A stretch of 64,000 nucleotides of DNA from JAWLHJ01 sp039587535 (GCA_039587535.1 JBDHIF010000009.1:1-64000), one strand, 5' to 3'. Numbered from the stretch's first letter, positions 1 to 9,502 are shown. Numbers and translations: made by a program. The notes: a model not told the origin generated them from the sequence alone.

Positions 1-123
1 GCTCTCCGAACCTGCAATCATAACCCGTCTACTGCGCACGCGCAGAAGAATCGCGAAGCGGGGCTGGAGCCCCCAGGTGGAGCAAGACCGACGCCGACTC
101 GCGGCCGCGGCCCAAACGCAAAA

Positions 124-155
124 GCCCCGCTCAGTCACCTAAGACCAAGCGGGGC
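124..155 (-). terminator. Intrinsic terminator after tRNA-Ile
   Basis: An 8-bp perfect stem (gccccgct at 124-131 pairing with agcggggc at 148-155) is followed on the minus strand by TTTTG. It lies 16 bases past the 3' end of the tRNA, which is the right place to end a single-gene tRNA transcript. Confidence 0.75.
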
Positions 156-170
156 AATCACTTCCAAAAG

Positions 171-244
<74 letters not shown>

Positions 245-284
245 AGCACGGTCCTACCACGACGGGGTGCCGGGCAGGCCGGAT

Positions 285-313
285 AAGGTATTCAGGGCGC
301 CCCCAGGGTTCAA
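285..313 (-). promoter_or_regulatory. Candidate promoter for tRNA-Ile
   Basis: On the minus strand TTGAAC (313-308) is separated by 17 bases from TACCTT (290-285). This fits a housekeeping sigma factor layout, though the -10 is weak. Transcription would begin about 30-35 bases ahead of the mature tRNA 5' end. Confidence 0.35.
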
Positions 314-399
314 CCGCCCACCCCAGGTTCAGCCCCCCACCTTCACGGGTTGGAGGTGCCACGAGAACCTGCTGCCGCACGTCGGGTAGAGCTCGGGAG

Positions 400-1035
400 A
401 TGCCAACCCTCTGTCGACACCTCGCCTCGCACCTGGGGCCGACGCTCACCCTGGCCGTGGGCCTCACGGCGACCCACGTGCCCGCTCAGGCGCAGACCCT
501 CGCGGAGCTCACGGCTTCACCGGATTCGGCCGCGGCCCTGTTCATCCGGTCTATCCGTTCCATGCGTTGGAGCGCCGCCGCCCAGTTCATGGACCCGGAA
601 CCCCTCGCCCAGTACCGCGACATCGTGACCATGATCACCGAGCCCGAACAGGCGGGTGACCTCCTGGAGTACCTCACGGGCGCGGACTCTGCCACCTACG
701 CGTCCTTGGACGCGCCCGAGGTCTTCCGGCGAGCCCTGACCACCCTCACAGGCGACATGCCGGGACTGAGCTACAACCTTCAGGACCGAGACGACCAGTT
801 TCTCGGTCACGTGCTGGAAGGGCCGGACTCCGCCCATGTGGTATATCGCACGCAGTCGCGCATCTCCGGCGCACTCCCCGAGGTGAAGGTGATGCAGATG
901 CGCCGCGGCTCCGAAGGGTGGCGCGTCCTCTGGAGTGACGAGCTGGGCGTCCTCGAGACCGCGCTTCGCGGGGCCGGCCGGGGGCGACCAGGACCGCCGA
1001 GCGAGACCGCCCGAAGCGATCAGCTCGACCGGTGA
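400..1035 (+). CDS. Exported protein of unknown function
   Basis: A 211-residue protein with an N-terminal hydrophobic stretch (about residues 12-30) ending in an Ala-Gln-Ala type signal-peptidase site, so it is probably periplasmic. The mature part is mostly helical and polar, with aromatic and acidic residues. Residues 45-75 have the look of the small exported adapter proteins common in this kind of genome, but I do not recognise a family. The start is the first ATG that gives a full signal peptide; no good Shine-Dalgarno precedes it. The tail (about residue 190 on) is Arg/Gly/Pro-rich and low in complexity. It stands alone between the tRNA and a convergent operon. Confidence 0.7.
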   Translation: MPTLCRHLASHLGPTLTLAVGLTATHVPAQAQTLAELTASPDSAAALFIRSIRSMRWSAAAQFMDPEPLAQYRDIVTMITEPEQAGDLLEYLTGADSATYASLDAPEVFRRALTTLTGDMPGLSYNLQDRDDQFLGHVLEGPDSAHVVYRTQSRISGALPEVKVMQMRRGSEGWRVLWSDELGVLETALRGAGRGRPGPPSETARSDQLDR

Positions 1036-1075
1036 AGCGCTCGATCCAGGTCGGGTCGGTCGGAGCTGAGCCGAC

Positions 1076-1693
1076 CTACCAGCGCTCCACCCTGCCGCCA
1101 CCTCGGGTGGCTTCGGCCAACCGACGCTCGAACTCGTCCAGCGAAGGCACGGGTACGGCGCAATGGTAGCGAACCTCGGCGCCGTACTCCTCCCGTTCCA
1201 CCAGCACCTCCAGCTCCTCGATCAGCCTTTGTAGGGCGTCCACCTCGCCGTACCCCACGGTGACCCCCACCGACACGCGCTCCACGCGCTCTTCGGTGGG
1301 GAGGGCCTCCAGAGCGAGCTTCACACCGCCGGCGTAGGCCCGTCCGAGCCCTCCGGTCCCGAGCTTCGTGCCACCGAACCAGCGGGCGCACACCGCCACC
1401 ACCTCCCCTACTCCACCGTGGAGAAGCGTGGTGAGCATGGGGCGGCCGGCAGTCCCGTGGGGCTCTCCGTCGTCACTCATCCCGATGTGCGTCGTGCTCC
1501 CCGGGGGGCCAGCCACAAAAGCCCAGCAATGGTGCGTGGCGTCGGGAAACTCGTCGCGGATCCGTTGGACGAAGGCGTGTGCGGCCTCGGCATCCGGAGC
1601 ATGCGCGAGGCTGGTGACGAAGCGGCTCCGCTGAATGGCCTCCTCCACCCGATGGATTCGCGCCGGGATGGGATAACGGGCCGGCGGCCTCAC
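1076..1693 (-). CDS. yigZ: YigZ/IMPACT family protein
   Basis: The 205-residue product matches the IMPACT/YigZ family, whose eukaryotic members bind ribosome-linked Gcn1; the bacterial role is unsettled. Diagnostic segments are SRFVTSLAHA near the N-terminus, THHCWAFV, the D-D-G-E-P-x-G-T-A-G-R-P-M signature and CARWFGGTKLGTGGLGRAY. I chose the GTG at 1693 because it overlaps the stop of the upstream decarboxylase (GTGA), has GAGG a few bases before it and gives the usual family length of about 200. The longer in-frame extension to 1822 only reads through the upstream gene. The two genes are therefore probably translationally coupled. Confidence 0.9.
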   Translation of the reverse strand: MRPPARYPIPARIHRVEEAIQRSRFVTSLAHAPDAEAAHAFVQRIRDEFPDATHHCWAFVAGPPGSTTHIGMSDDGEPHGTAGRPMLTTLLHGGVGEVVAVCARWFGGTKLGTGGLGRAYAGGVKLALEALPTEERVERVSVGVTVGYGEVDALQRLIEELEVLVEREEYGAEVRYHCAVPVPSLDEFERRLAEATRGGGRVERW

Positions 1694-3240
1694 CCCTCGC
1701 GCACCTCCGCGAGCTCGCTCAGCCGCGTCCGCATGGACCGGTCCACCTCGCGGCCCAGCTCCATGCTCAGGTCCGCGAGCGCCCTGACATCCTTCAGACC
1801 CGTGCGGAAATTCACCACGCACATCCGGAGCGCATGGACGCCGTCGAGCACGGCATGGGATACGAAGGCCCGGCCAGAGCGCTCCATCCGGCCCTGGATC
1901 TCCTGGTTGAGCTCGTTGAGATACGTCCGGACATGGGCCTCACGTCGTCGCGGCATGAGGTCCTGGGGCACATACCGGTAAGTCGTGATGCTCAAGCTAT
2001 GCGTGAGCGCCTCAAGCTCCGGCGCCTCTTCGGCCATGGTCCAGAACGCTCGGGCCAGCTCGATGTCCTCTGCGATCATCCGACGGTACCCCTCACCGCC
2101 GGCATGCTGAAGCTGAAGCCACACCTTCAACGCCCGGAACCCTCGTGAGTTCTGGATTCCATGCTCGAAGTAGTTCTGCGTCCCCTCGCTGTCGAAGCGG
2201 TAGTAGTCGGGGCGGTAGGAGAAGGCTCGGAGCAACGCCTCGGGATCCCGCACCAGCGTACAGCCCGCTTCAAGGGGCGTGTAGAGCCACTTGTGCGGAT
2301 CCAGGGCCACGGAATCCGCGAGCGCGAGACCTCGCAGGTCGTCGGGGGCGTTGGGTGCCGCCGCCGCGAACGCACCGTACGCTCCATCCACGTGGAACCA
2401 GAGGTCGTGACGGTCGGCGACCTCGCGCAGCGCTGGAAGCGGGTCGACCACCCCGGTCGCCACCGAGCCACCGGTTCCCACCAGCAGAAAGGGTCTTTCG
2501 CCGGCCTCCGCATCGGCCTGGATCCGGGCCTCCAGCATGTCGAGCCGGATCCGGCCCTCGGCATCCGTGTCGATCCAACGCACGGACCCCGTGCCCAGCC
2601 CGGCAAGGTCGACCGCCTTGTCGATCCAGGTATGCGTCCCGAGCGGGGCATAGACGCGCAACGTACCTTCCGAGCCGGCGCCCATCCCGTCCTTCCGCAC
2701 GTCCCAGCCTGCCTTGGCCGCCCGCGCCGCCCAAAAGCCCAGCATGTTGGCGACGTTACCGCCGCTGACGAAGATGCCGTCACCGTCCCGCGGGAAGCCC
2801 ACGAGCTCGGTGACCCATCGCACCGCCTGGGCCTCCATCTCGCTGGCCATGGGAGAGAGCGCCCAGGCACCCATGTTCGGATTGAGCGCCGAGGCCAGGA
2901 GGTCCGCTAGAGCGCCGAGCGGCGCAGGTGCGCCGGTGATGTACCCGAAAAACCGGGGATGGCCGTTGTAGGTGGAGACAGGCGCCAGGAGGTCAAAGGC
3001 CTGGCTCAGCAAGTCGGACGCGTTCGTCCCGTCCTCCGGAAGACTCCTCTCCGCGCCCAGGGCCTCGCGAATGGCTTCCGGCGTCACATCCGCCGCGACG
3101 GGACGCTCACGCATCGAGGCGAGGAGTCCAGCGACCTCGTCCACCAGCTTGTGTCCGGCCTCCGCGAAAGCCTCGGGCGAGAGATCCAAAGGAGCGCGGC
3201 GGTCCGCCAGGTCCGATGCTGTGGGAAGGGTGGAGCTCAT
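1690..3240 (-). CDS. Group II PLP-dependent amino-acid decarboxylase
   Basis: A 516-residue cytoplasmic enzyme of the aromatic-L-amino-acid/glutamate decarboxylase group, which removes CO2 from an amino acid using pyridoxal phosphate. Visible landmarks are the N-terminal segment around YNGHPRFFGYITG, the PLP-ring-stacking and Asp region HVDGAYGAF, and the Schiff-base lysine in DPHKWLYTPLEAG. The length agrees with the family (about 470-520). The substrate cannot be fixed from sequence; tryptophan, tyrosine, DOPA or aspartate are all possible. It is first in a two-gene operon with the YigZ-like protein. Confidence 0.9.
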   Translation of the reverse strand: MSSTLPTASDLADRRAPLDLSPEAFAEAGHKLVDEVAGLLASMRERPVAADVTPEAIREALGAERSLPEDGTNASDLLSQAFDLLAPVSTYNGHPRFFGYITGAPAPLGALADLLASALNPNMGAWALSPMASEMEAQAVRWVTELVGFPRDGDGIFVSGGNVANMLGFWAARAAKAGWDVRKDGMGAGSEGTLRVYAPLGTHTWIDKAVDLAGLGTGSVRWIDTDAEGRIRLDMLEARIQADAEAGERPFLLVGTGGSVATGVVDPLPALREVADRHDLWFHVDGAYGAFAAAAPNAPDDLRGLALADSVALDPHKWLYTPLEAGCTLVRDPEALLRAFSYRPDYYRFDSEGTQNYFEHGIQNSRGFRALKVWLQLQHAGGEGYRRMIAEDIELARAFWTMAEEAPELEALTHSLSITTYRYVPQDLMPRRREAHVRTYLNELNQEIQGRMERSGRAFVSHAVLDGVHALRMCVVNFRTGLKDVRALADLSMELGREVDRSMRTRLSELAEVREG

Positions 3241-3307
3241 CGTACGTCACCTCGTGCCTGTTTCGAGTCGGATCACTAGGGAGTACAGCTTCCCGTGAGA
3301 CCCGGGA

Positions 3308-4096
3308 TCAGCCTCTCGTCATCCGGTCCAGGAACTCCCTTTCTGCCGGTGTCAGGCTCGAGGCTCCCGCAGCCTTGATCTTCCCGAACAAGCGCTCGAC
3401 CTCTTCTCGGTTCAGCTCGTGCAGCGTCTCGACCCGGATTCCCTTCCACCGGGAGACCGCCAGGCGATCCCCGATGGGCCCGGGAGAGGACGCGTTGGGG
3501 TGCGCCATCTTCTTCTGGAACTCGCGCTTCCCTTGACCCCGTTTCCAGTCCCGCCACTTGAGGTAGCCGAAGCCGAAGGCCAGCCCCCCCAGATGGGCGA
3601 AGTGAGCCGTGCGGGACGCACTCGACGGGTTGAATCCCGCGAACAGGGACCCGAGCACGAGGAAGGCGGCCAGCAGCCAGGCCGGGACCGGGAGAATCCC
3701 CCAGATGTAGATCCGCTCATGCGGCCAGAACATGGCGAACCCGAGCAGCACCCCGTATACCGCCGCGGAAGCCCCGACCACCGGGAACTCCCGGGCGAAG
3801 AGGAAGCTGAACGCCGCGCCACCCAGCCCGGAGAGGAAGTAGAGCCCGAGGAATCCCCTCGGCCCCAATCGGTCTTCGAGTCGGGGCCCGAAGAAGAAGA
3901 GGCCGATCATGTTGAAGATCAGGTGTCCCCATCCCGCATGCAGGAACATGTAGGTGAACACCGTCCAGGGCCGGAACAAGGCCAGCGGCGGGTACAGCCA
4001 GAGCAGCGTGTAGAGGGGGCTGCCCGGCGTCGCGACGAGGAACATCACGACGTTGGCGATGAGGAGCCGGCGGACCCACAGCGTCATCGGAAACAT
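3308..4096 (-). CDS. Rhomboid family intramembrane serine protease
   Basis: A 262-residue multi-pass membrane protein that should cut transmembrane segments inside the lipid bilayer. The catalytic serine lies in GASAAVYG (around residue 109) and the partner histidine in AHFAHLGG (around residue 167). The first membrane span is at residues 8-26, followed by the loop with HAGWGHLIFNMIGLFFFG, typical of rhomboids. A charged C-terminal tail of about 80 residues (KRGQGKREFQKK onwards) follows the last span and is cytoplasmic by the positive-inside rule. The gene is divergent from the flavoprotein gene, with about 200 bases between them that must hold both promoters. Confidence 0.92.
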   Translation of the reverse strand: MFPMTLWVRRLLIANVVMFLVATPGSPLYTLLWLYPPLALFRPWTVFTYMFLHAGWGHLIFNMIGLFFFGPRLEDRLGPRGFLGLYFLSGLGGAAFSFLFAREFPVVGASAAVYGVLLGFAMFWPHERIYIWGILPVPAWLLAAFLVLGSLFAGFNPSSASRTAHFAHLGGLAFGFGYLKWRDWKRGQGKREFQKKMAHPNASSPGPIGDRLAVSRWKGIRVETLHELNREEVERLFGKIKAAGASSLTPAEREFLDRMTRG

Positions 4097-4302
4097 GGAA
4101 TGGTCGGCGACCTACTGAACTGGGGCTGGACTCGGCACGGACAAGCGTCCCCTCGTAGACCCGTCGCCACGACTTCGGACGGCGGCCTCGCGGGACCCGG
4201 AAACTCGCCCCAAGCGCCCGCCGCTGCCAGGGGACACGGGGTTGTGCACCGCCGTGACACCCGGCGATCGTTGCCCCATGACGCACGTCCCTGCCCCGAG
4301 CC

Positions 4303-5616
4303 ATGCCCAAGACCCGGGGCAACATGACCGCTGAGACCCCTCCCGTGGTGGTCGTCGGCGCGGGGGCGGCCGGCCTGGTGGCGGCGCTCTTCGCCGCGCG
4401 TGCGGGCGTGCCCGTGGTTCTGGTGGAGGGCACCGCCGACGGGGGCCGGAAGATCCTCATCAGCGGTGGCGGGCGCTGCAACATCCTCCCTTCCGTCGCG
4501 CAGCCCCGCCGTTATGTCACCGACTCTTCCCCCAACAGCCTTCGAAAGCTCCTCCTCGCCTGGCCCCTGGCCGAACAACGTGCCTTCTTCCAACGCGAGC
4601 TCGGGATGCCGCTGGAGCTGGAGGAGGAGACGGGCAAGCTGTTCCCGGCCAGCCACAAGGCCCGGGACGTGCGAGACGGCCTTGTCAGCAGGGTCCGCGA
4701 GGCGGGCGCGCGACTCTGGTTCGGTACTCGCGTCACCGATGTCGTTCCGGCGGAGCGGGAAGGGGGCGCCGGGGAGGTCCCGGAAGGCACCGGCTCCCTC
4801 ACACCGCCCTCGAAGTGGATCGTGCGACTCGCGGACGCGCCGCCCATCGAGTCAGCCGCCGTGGTGTTGGCCACGGGAGGCCTCTCCGTTCCAGCCACGG
4901 GCAGCGACGGGTTCGGGCTGACCCTGGCGAAACAGCTCGGGCTCCAGGTCAATCCGACGTACCCCGCCCTGACCCCACTGACCGCTACCCCCCATCCGCA
5001 CGCCGAGCTCGCGGGTGTATCGCTGACGGTGACCATCCGTGCGCCGGGGACCCGTCCCGCGTTCGAGACATCGGGCGGATTCCTGTTCACCCATAGGGGC
5101 TGGAGCGGTCCCACCGTGCTGGACGCATCGCACCTGGCGATCCGCGGCAGGCTCGACGGTCGACGCCAGGAGCTTCTGGTCCAGTGGAGCTCCCTCTCCC
5201 CGAAAGGGTGGGAAGAGCGGCTGCTCGCGGGATCCGGCACGGTGAGACCACTCCTGGCCGACACCCTGCCCCGCCGGCTGGCCGAGGTGCTCCTGAAGGA
5301 GACCGGTGTGGTGCCCGACACGCCGCTCGCCCAGCTGCGTCGGGACGACCGCCGCGCTCTGGTAGACGCTTTGGCCGCCTATCCCCTTCCCTGGACGGGA
5401 GACGAGGGCTACAAGAAGGCCGAGGTTACCGGAGGAGGCGTGGCGCTGGCGGAGGTGGAGCCACGTACCATGGCGTGCCGCCGCCTGCCCGGCCTCTTCC
5501 TGTGCGGTGAGCTGCTGGACGCGTTCGGACCCATCGGAGGGCACAACTTCCTGTGGGCCTGGAGCACCGGACGGGCAGCGGGACTCGGCGCGGCGAAGGT
5601 GGCCACGGGACCCTAG
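4303..5616 (+). CDS. HI0933/BaiN-type FAD-dependent oxidoreductase
   Basis: A 437-residue flavoprotein of the HI0933/YhiN/BaiN family. The N-terminus has a dinucleotide-binding fold (VVVGAGAAGLVAALFAA), followed by the family-specific GGRKILISGGGRCN. The C-terminus has TGGGVALAEVEPRTM and the second FAD contact GPIGGHNFLWAWSTG. Some relatives take part in bile-acid reduction, but most are unassigned, so no substrate is given. The ATG at 4324 (seven codons in) is as likely a start as 4303, since neither has a clear ribosome site. Confidence 0.9.
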   Translation: MPKTRGNMTAETPPVVVVGAGAAGLVAALFAARAGVPVVLVEGTADGGRKILISGGGRCNILPSVAQPRRYVTDSSPNSLRKLLLAWPLAEQRAFFQRELGMPLELEEETGKLFPASHKARDVRDGLVSRVREAGARLWFGTRVTDVVPAEREGGAGEVPEGTGSLTPPSKWIVRLADAPPIESAAVVLATGGLSVPATGSDGFGLTLAKQLGLQVNPTYPALTPLTATPHPHAELAGVSLTVTIRAPGTRPAFETSGGFLFTHRGWSGPTVLDASHLAIRGRLDGRRQELLVQWSSLSPKGWEERLLAGSGTVRPLLADTLPRRLAEVLLKETGVVPDTPLAQLRRDDRRALVDALAAYPLPWTGDEGYKKAEVTGGGVALAEVEPRTMACRRLPGLFLCGELLDAFGPIGGHNFLWAWSTGRAAGLGAAKVATGP

Positions 5617-5688
5617 CGCCCCGGCGAGCACCCCGCGCCTGGCCGCGTCCGGTCACCCCGGCTCAGCGGTGCCGAGCTCGACCAGGTG

Positions 5689-5916
5689 TCAGTCCCACAG
5701 ATCGTCCTCGTCATCGCCGTCGTCGTCCCAACCGTCCCCGTCTAGGTCCTCTTCGTCTTCCCAGTCGTCGTCGCCCTCGTCCCAATCTTCTTCTTCTTCT
5801 TCGTCCCAATCCTCGTCCTCGAGGTCCTCGTCCCACTCCTCGTCATCACCGTCATCTGCCAAAGCGAACACTTCATCGGTGATGCCCTCACCGTCGAACC
5901 AACCGGACCGGCTCAT
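5689..5916 (-). CDS. Hyper-acidic, Trp-punctuated small protein
   Basis: A 75-residue protein in which 45 residues are Asp or Glu and only one, Arg3, is basic. The first 20 residues (MSRSGWFDGEGITDEVFALA) look like an ordered lead. From residue 21 on, acidic runs are broken by Trp at 28, 37, 45, 52, 63 and 74. The start is firm: GGAGG lies 7 bases ahead of the ATG at 5916, while the longer in-frame extension to 6141 lacks such a site. It is encoded alone, just upstream of and divergent from the M3 peptidase. I do not recognise a family. A nucleic-acid-mimic, cation-binding or chaperone-like role would be guesswork. Confidence 0.75.
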   Translation of the reverse strand: MSRSGWFDGEGITDEVFALADDGDDEEWDEDLEDEDWDEEEEEDWDEGDDDWEDEEDLDGDGWDDDGDDEDDLWD

Positions 5917-6097
5917 CTCGAACCTCCTTCCATGTCGGACGCCGGCGGTTCGGAGCCGACCTGTTTCGACTCCGATGCGCGCCTGGCGCGAAAGTACAAT
6001 CGGCCGGTTCGTTGTCAACGGATTTCGAGCCCCCGCTACACGACGGTCACGACGTCGATAGATTCCGGCAGGATTACCGCTCTTTTCGTGAGGCATC

Positions 6098-8245
6098 ATG
6101 GGCACAGAGGAGAACCCGATTCTGCGTGACGCAGCGCGCATCCCGTTCCACGAGATCCAGGCCGAGGACGTCGAGCCGGGGATCCGTGCGGCCCTGGCCG
6201 AAGCGGAATCGGAAGTCGAAGCGGTGGCGGCGGATCAGGCACCCCCGACCTGGGCGAACACCATCCAACGGCTCGACGGTGCCCTCGAGCGCCTGTCCGA
6301 GCGGATCGCCCCGGCATCCCATCTCATGTCCGTGGCGGAGACGCCCGAGCTCCGGGCCGCCTACAACGCAGTGCTCCCCGAGATCTCCACCTTCTGGTCC
6401 AGCCTGCCCCTGGATCCCCGGCTCTGGGCACGCGTGGCAGCCTACGAGGCGACCGAGGAGGCCGGGGCGCTCACGGGACTCCGGCAGCGGCACCTCGACA
6501 AGACGGTCTCGGAGTTCCGACGCGCCGGCGCGGACCTCGCCGAAGAGGCCAAGGCACGCCTGAAGGCACTGAAGGTGGAAGTCGCGCAGCTGGAGCAACG
6601 CTTCGGCGAGCACGTGCTGGACGCCACGGCCGCCTTCGAGCTCCTGGTGGACGACGAGGGTCGGCTGGACGGCGTCCCGGAGGCTCCTCGACGCCGCTTC
6701 CGCGCCCGGGCGAAGAAAGCCGGACACGACGGCTGGCTGCTGACGCTCGATTACCCGTCGGTGGAGGCGGTCTTGAAGCACGCCCACGACCGGGAGCTCC
6801 GCAAGGAGATTCAAAACGCGTACGTTACCCGCTGCCGAGACGGTGAGCACGACAACCGCGGGCTCATTGCCCGAATCCTGCGCATCCGTGACGAGATGGC
6901 GGAACTCCTAGGCTACGCGAGCTTCCCGGACTACGTGCTCGAGGAGCGGATGGCCCGTTCGGGTGCCCGCGCCATGGCGTTCGAGCATGACCTGGTGGAA
7001 CGCACGCGGCCCTACTTCCAGCAGGACATGGACGAGCTCCGCGCATACGCCGAGGAGCTGGGGGTCGATACCCTGGAGCCATGGGATGTGGCGTACCTGA
7101 TGGAGCAGCTCCGCAAGGCCCGCTACGACATCGACGACGAAGATCTCCGGCCCTACTTCCCTCTCCCGCAGGTGCTGGACGGGCTCTTCGAGATCGTGCG
7201 CCGGACGTTCGGCTTCCGGATCGAGGAGCGGTCGATCGAGGAGGTATGGCACCCGGACGTCCGGTACTTCGAGTTGGTCGACGAATCGGATGAGACCACG
7301 GTCGGCGGCTTCTATACCGACTGGTTCCCGCGTAGGGAGAAGCGTCAGGGCGCATGGATGAACAACTTCGTCACCGGCGGCCCCATGGGCGGCGGCTTCC
7401 GGCCGCACGCGGGCGTGATCTGTGGCAACTTCACGCCGCCCGACGGTGATCAGCCCGCGCTCCTCACCCACCGTGAGGTGCAGACCACCTTCCACGAGTT
7501 CGGCCACCTACTGCACCACTGCACGTCCCGCGTGGAGATTCCCGCGCGAGCGGGGATCCACGTGGCGTGGGACTTCGTGGAGCTTCCAAGCCAGATCATG
7601 GAGAACTGGACCTGGGAACGGGAGGCCCTGGATCTGATCGCACGTCACCATGAGACGGGGGCACCGCTCCCTGAGGAGCTGTACCAGCGCATGAACGCCG
7701 CACGTCGCTTCATGGGCGGCTGGGGTCAGATGCGGCAGCTCTCCCTGGGCACGGTAGACCTCGCCCTTCACGCTGACCTCGCTCCCAGGCTACGGGCCGC
7801 GGCCGCCGGGGAACAACACGGAGCCGCCGCAGAAGACCGCGAGGTCGGTGAGATCGACGAGCAGGACGTGAAGCAGGGCGATGAGGTCATGGCCTTCGCG
7901 CGGGACCGGTTCCGGACCTTCGTTCCCTCGGACCGCTTCGCGGAGCTTCACGCCCTCACCTCGTTCAGCCACCTGTTCAGCGGCGGGTACGCCGCCGGGT
8001 ACTACAGCTACCTCTGGTCCGAAGTGTTGGACGCCGACGCCTTCACCCGGTTCAAGGCAGAAGGGATCTTCAATCCCACGACCGGCCGGAGTTATGTCAC
8101 GTCCATCCTCTCGCGGGGTGACTCGGACGACCCGGAGGCCCTATTCCGAACCTTCATGGGCCGGGACCCGGACCCCGAAGCGCTCTTGCTGCGTAATCTC
8201 GGGCACGGTGTACCTCCGGCGGCGGCGGGGAGCCCTGGCGCATGA
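6098..8245 (+). CDS. prlC: M3 family oligopeptidase (OpdA/PrlC-like)
   Basis: A 715-residue zinc metallopeptidase related to oligopeptidase A, which breaks down short peptides such as cleaved signal peptides in the cytoplasm. The zinc site H-E-F-G-H lies around residues 466-470 (TTFHEFGHLLHH), with the third ligand expected in the downstream segment near ELPSQIMENW. The domain covers the whole protein and no signal peptide is present. GAGG lies 5 bases before the ATG. Length is near that of E. coli oligopeptidase A (680). A Glu/Asp-rich insert (around residues 568-590) sits between conserved blocks. Confidence 0.93.
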   Translation: MGTEENPILRDAARIPFHEIQAEDVEPGIRAALAEAESEVEAVAADQAPPTWANTIQRLDGALERLSERIAPASHLMSVAETPELRAAYNAVLPEISTFWSSLPLDPRLWARVAAYEATEEAGALTGLRQRHLDKTVSEFRRAGADLAEEAKARLKALKVEVAQLEQRFGEHVLDATAAFELLVDDEGRLDGVPEAPRRRFRARAKKAGHDGWLLTLDYPSVEAVLKHAHDRELRKEIQNAYVTRCRDGEHDNRGLIARILRIRDEMAELLGYASFPDYVLEERMARSGARAMAFEHDLVERTRPYFQQDMDELRAYAEELGVDTLEPWDVAYLMEQLRKARYDIDDEDLRPYFPLPQVLDGLFEIVRRTFGFRIEERSIEEVWHPDVRYFELVDESDETTVGGFYTDWFPRREKRQGAWMNNFVTGGPMGGGFRPHAGVICGNFTPPDGDQPALLTHREVQTTFHEFGHLLHHCTSRVEIPARAGIHVAWDFVELPSQIMENWTWEREALDLIARHHETGAPLPEELYQRMNAARRFMGGWGQMRQLSLGTVDLALHADLAPRLRAAAAGEQHGAAAEDREVGEIDEQDVKQGDEVMAFARDRFRTFVPSDRFAELHALTSFSHLFSGGYAAGYYSYLWSEVLDADAFTRFKAEGIFNPTTGRSYVTSILSRGDSDDPEALFRTFMGRDPDPEALLLRNLGHGVPPAAAGSPGA

Positions 8246-8331
8246 CGGATGGTCGGCGAGGAAGACGTGAGGAACGGATACGGCATGGAAGCCGTATGTC
8301 AGGCCGTGACATCCCCCAGCGGAGACGAACC

Positions 8332-9354
8332 ATGCGCCAGATCGCAACGACCCGTTTGTGGACCCCCTTCGTAATCCTCGCGGTGACCGTTCTCGCGGCA
8401 TGCAACGAGAAGGGCATGACCTACGGCGACGCCAACTCGATCATCGCCGTCACCGGGTCGGAGCGCTGGGAGGAAATCGAGGACGACGTCTATTCCGCCA
8501 TCGAGCGCACCATCCAGACCGTTCGGGACGAGAAGACGTTCACGGTGACGTATCAGGAGCCGTACGCCGAGTTCTGGGATAACCTCCGACGCTTCCGTCA
8601 GATGCTGCTCATCGGCACCCTGGACGAGCCTTGGATGGTGGAAGCGCTGGATGAGACCACCACAGATGTGGAGATCGACGAGCCAGGTGTCTACCAGATC
8701 CGCAACGTGTGGTCTCGGGATCAGCTCGTGACGATGATCGTGCTCCCGGACGACGGATCGCTGTCCGGCCTTCCGGCCCGCCTGGAAGAGGTGCACGCCA
8801 CGTTCGACCGCCAATACCGGGAGTATGCCCGTAACCGGATGTTCATGTCGGGCACAGCCACCGCTCTGGAGGACACCCTGGCGGCCGAGGCCGGGTTTCG
8901 GCTGACCGTCCCGGACGTCTACCGTTGGCAGCAGCTGGACTCGGTGCTGGTCTTCCGGAACGACCAGCCGGATCCGTCAGAGCTCATCCGTCAGATCACC
9001 GTGACGTGGCGATCGCCAGCACCCGGGGATCTCCCGGTGGAAGAGATCCTGGCTTGGCGCCAGAGTGTGGCCGATGCGCACTACACCGAGCCCCAAGAGC
9101 TCGTCACCCAAGGCATGACCGCCGAGCCCGCGACCTTCGGCGAGCGCAGCGGGACCCTCCTCCTGGCGCAGTGGCGGAATCCCCCGGATCGCGGCTGGCC
9201 AGCGGGCGGACCCGTCATGGTGCGCACGCTGACGTGCGACGAGCAGGATCGGACCTACCTCCTGGACGCGTGGCTCTACGCACCGGGGCGGGAGAAGTAC
9301 GAGTACATGATCCAGCTGGAGACCATCCTCGATTCCTTCGTCTGCGCCGCCTGA
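8332..9354 (+). CDS. Putative lipoprotein of unknown function
   Basis: A 340-residue lipoprotein: MRQIATTRLWTPF, a hydrophobic core and the lipobox LAAC at about residues 20-23. The start at 8332 has GGAGA 5 bases upstream. The longer in-frame reading from 8242 would bury the signal peptide and is rejected. The mature protein has conserved-looking acidic and aromatic segments (VTYQEPYAEFWDNLRRFRQ, YQIRNVWSRDQLVTMIV) and tandem beta-rich halves; it looks like a DUF4837-type exported protein, but I cannot confirm that. It follows the peptidase by 86 bases and may share its transcript. Confidence 0.75.
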   Translation: MRQIATTRLWTPFVILAVTVLAACNEKGMTYGDANSIIAVTGSERWEEIEDDVYSAIERTIQTVRDEKTFTVTYQEPYAEFWDNLRRFRQMLLIGTLDEPWMVEALDETTTDVEIDEPGVYQIRNVWSRDQLVTMIVLPDDGSLSGLPARLEEVHATFDRQYREYARNRMFMSGTATALEDTLAAEAGFRLTVPDVYRWQQLDSVLVFRNDQPDPSELIRQITVTWRSPAPGDLPVEEILAWRQSVADAHYTEPQELVTQGMTAEPATFGERSGTLLLAQWRNPPDRGWPAGGPVMVRTLTCDEQDRTYLLDAWLYAPGREKYEYMIQLETILDSFVCAA

Positions 9355-9457
9355 GGTCGCGGAGCGGACCGAATCGGGCACGACTCGGGACCCTTCGGCG
9401 CGGCGGATTGGTAGGACGGCTTGCGCGGGGACGACCGCTTCAGGGGACGTCCCCGAG

Positions 9458-9480
9458 TCTCGCCCCCGGGACGGGCGAGA
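9458..9480. repeat. Intergenic hairpin and GGGGACGTCCCC palindrome
   Basis: An 8-bp stem (tctcgccc and gggcgaga) with a 7-base loop lies between two genes on the same strand, without a T-run. A perfect 12-base palindrome, ggggacgtcccc, sits just before it at 9443-9454. It may act as a weak attenuator or processing site, or have no function. Confidence 0.35.
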
Positions 9481-9502
9481 TCCACCCGAGCCATATGGGA
9501 CG

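Noticed and set aside
1..120. Possible gene end at the left edge
   Set aside because: No frame shows recognisable coding features; only a small palindrome (ctgcgcacgcgcag) is visible.
5741..5840. Low-complexity tct/tcc tract as a possible satellite
   Set aside because: It is the coding sequence of the Asp/Glu-rich protein and not a separate repeat.
5917..6141. N-terminal extension of the acidic protein
   Set aside because: It lacks a ribosome site, while a strong one sits before the ATG at 5916.
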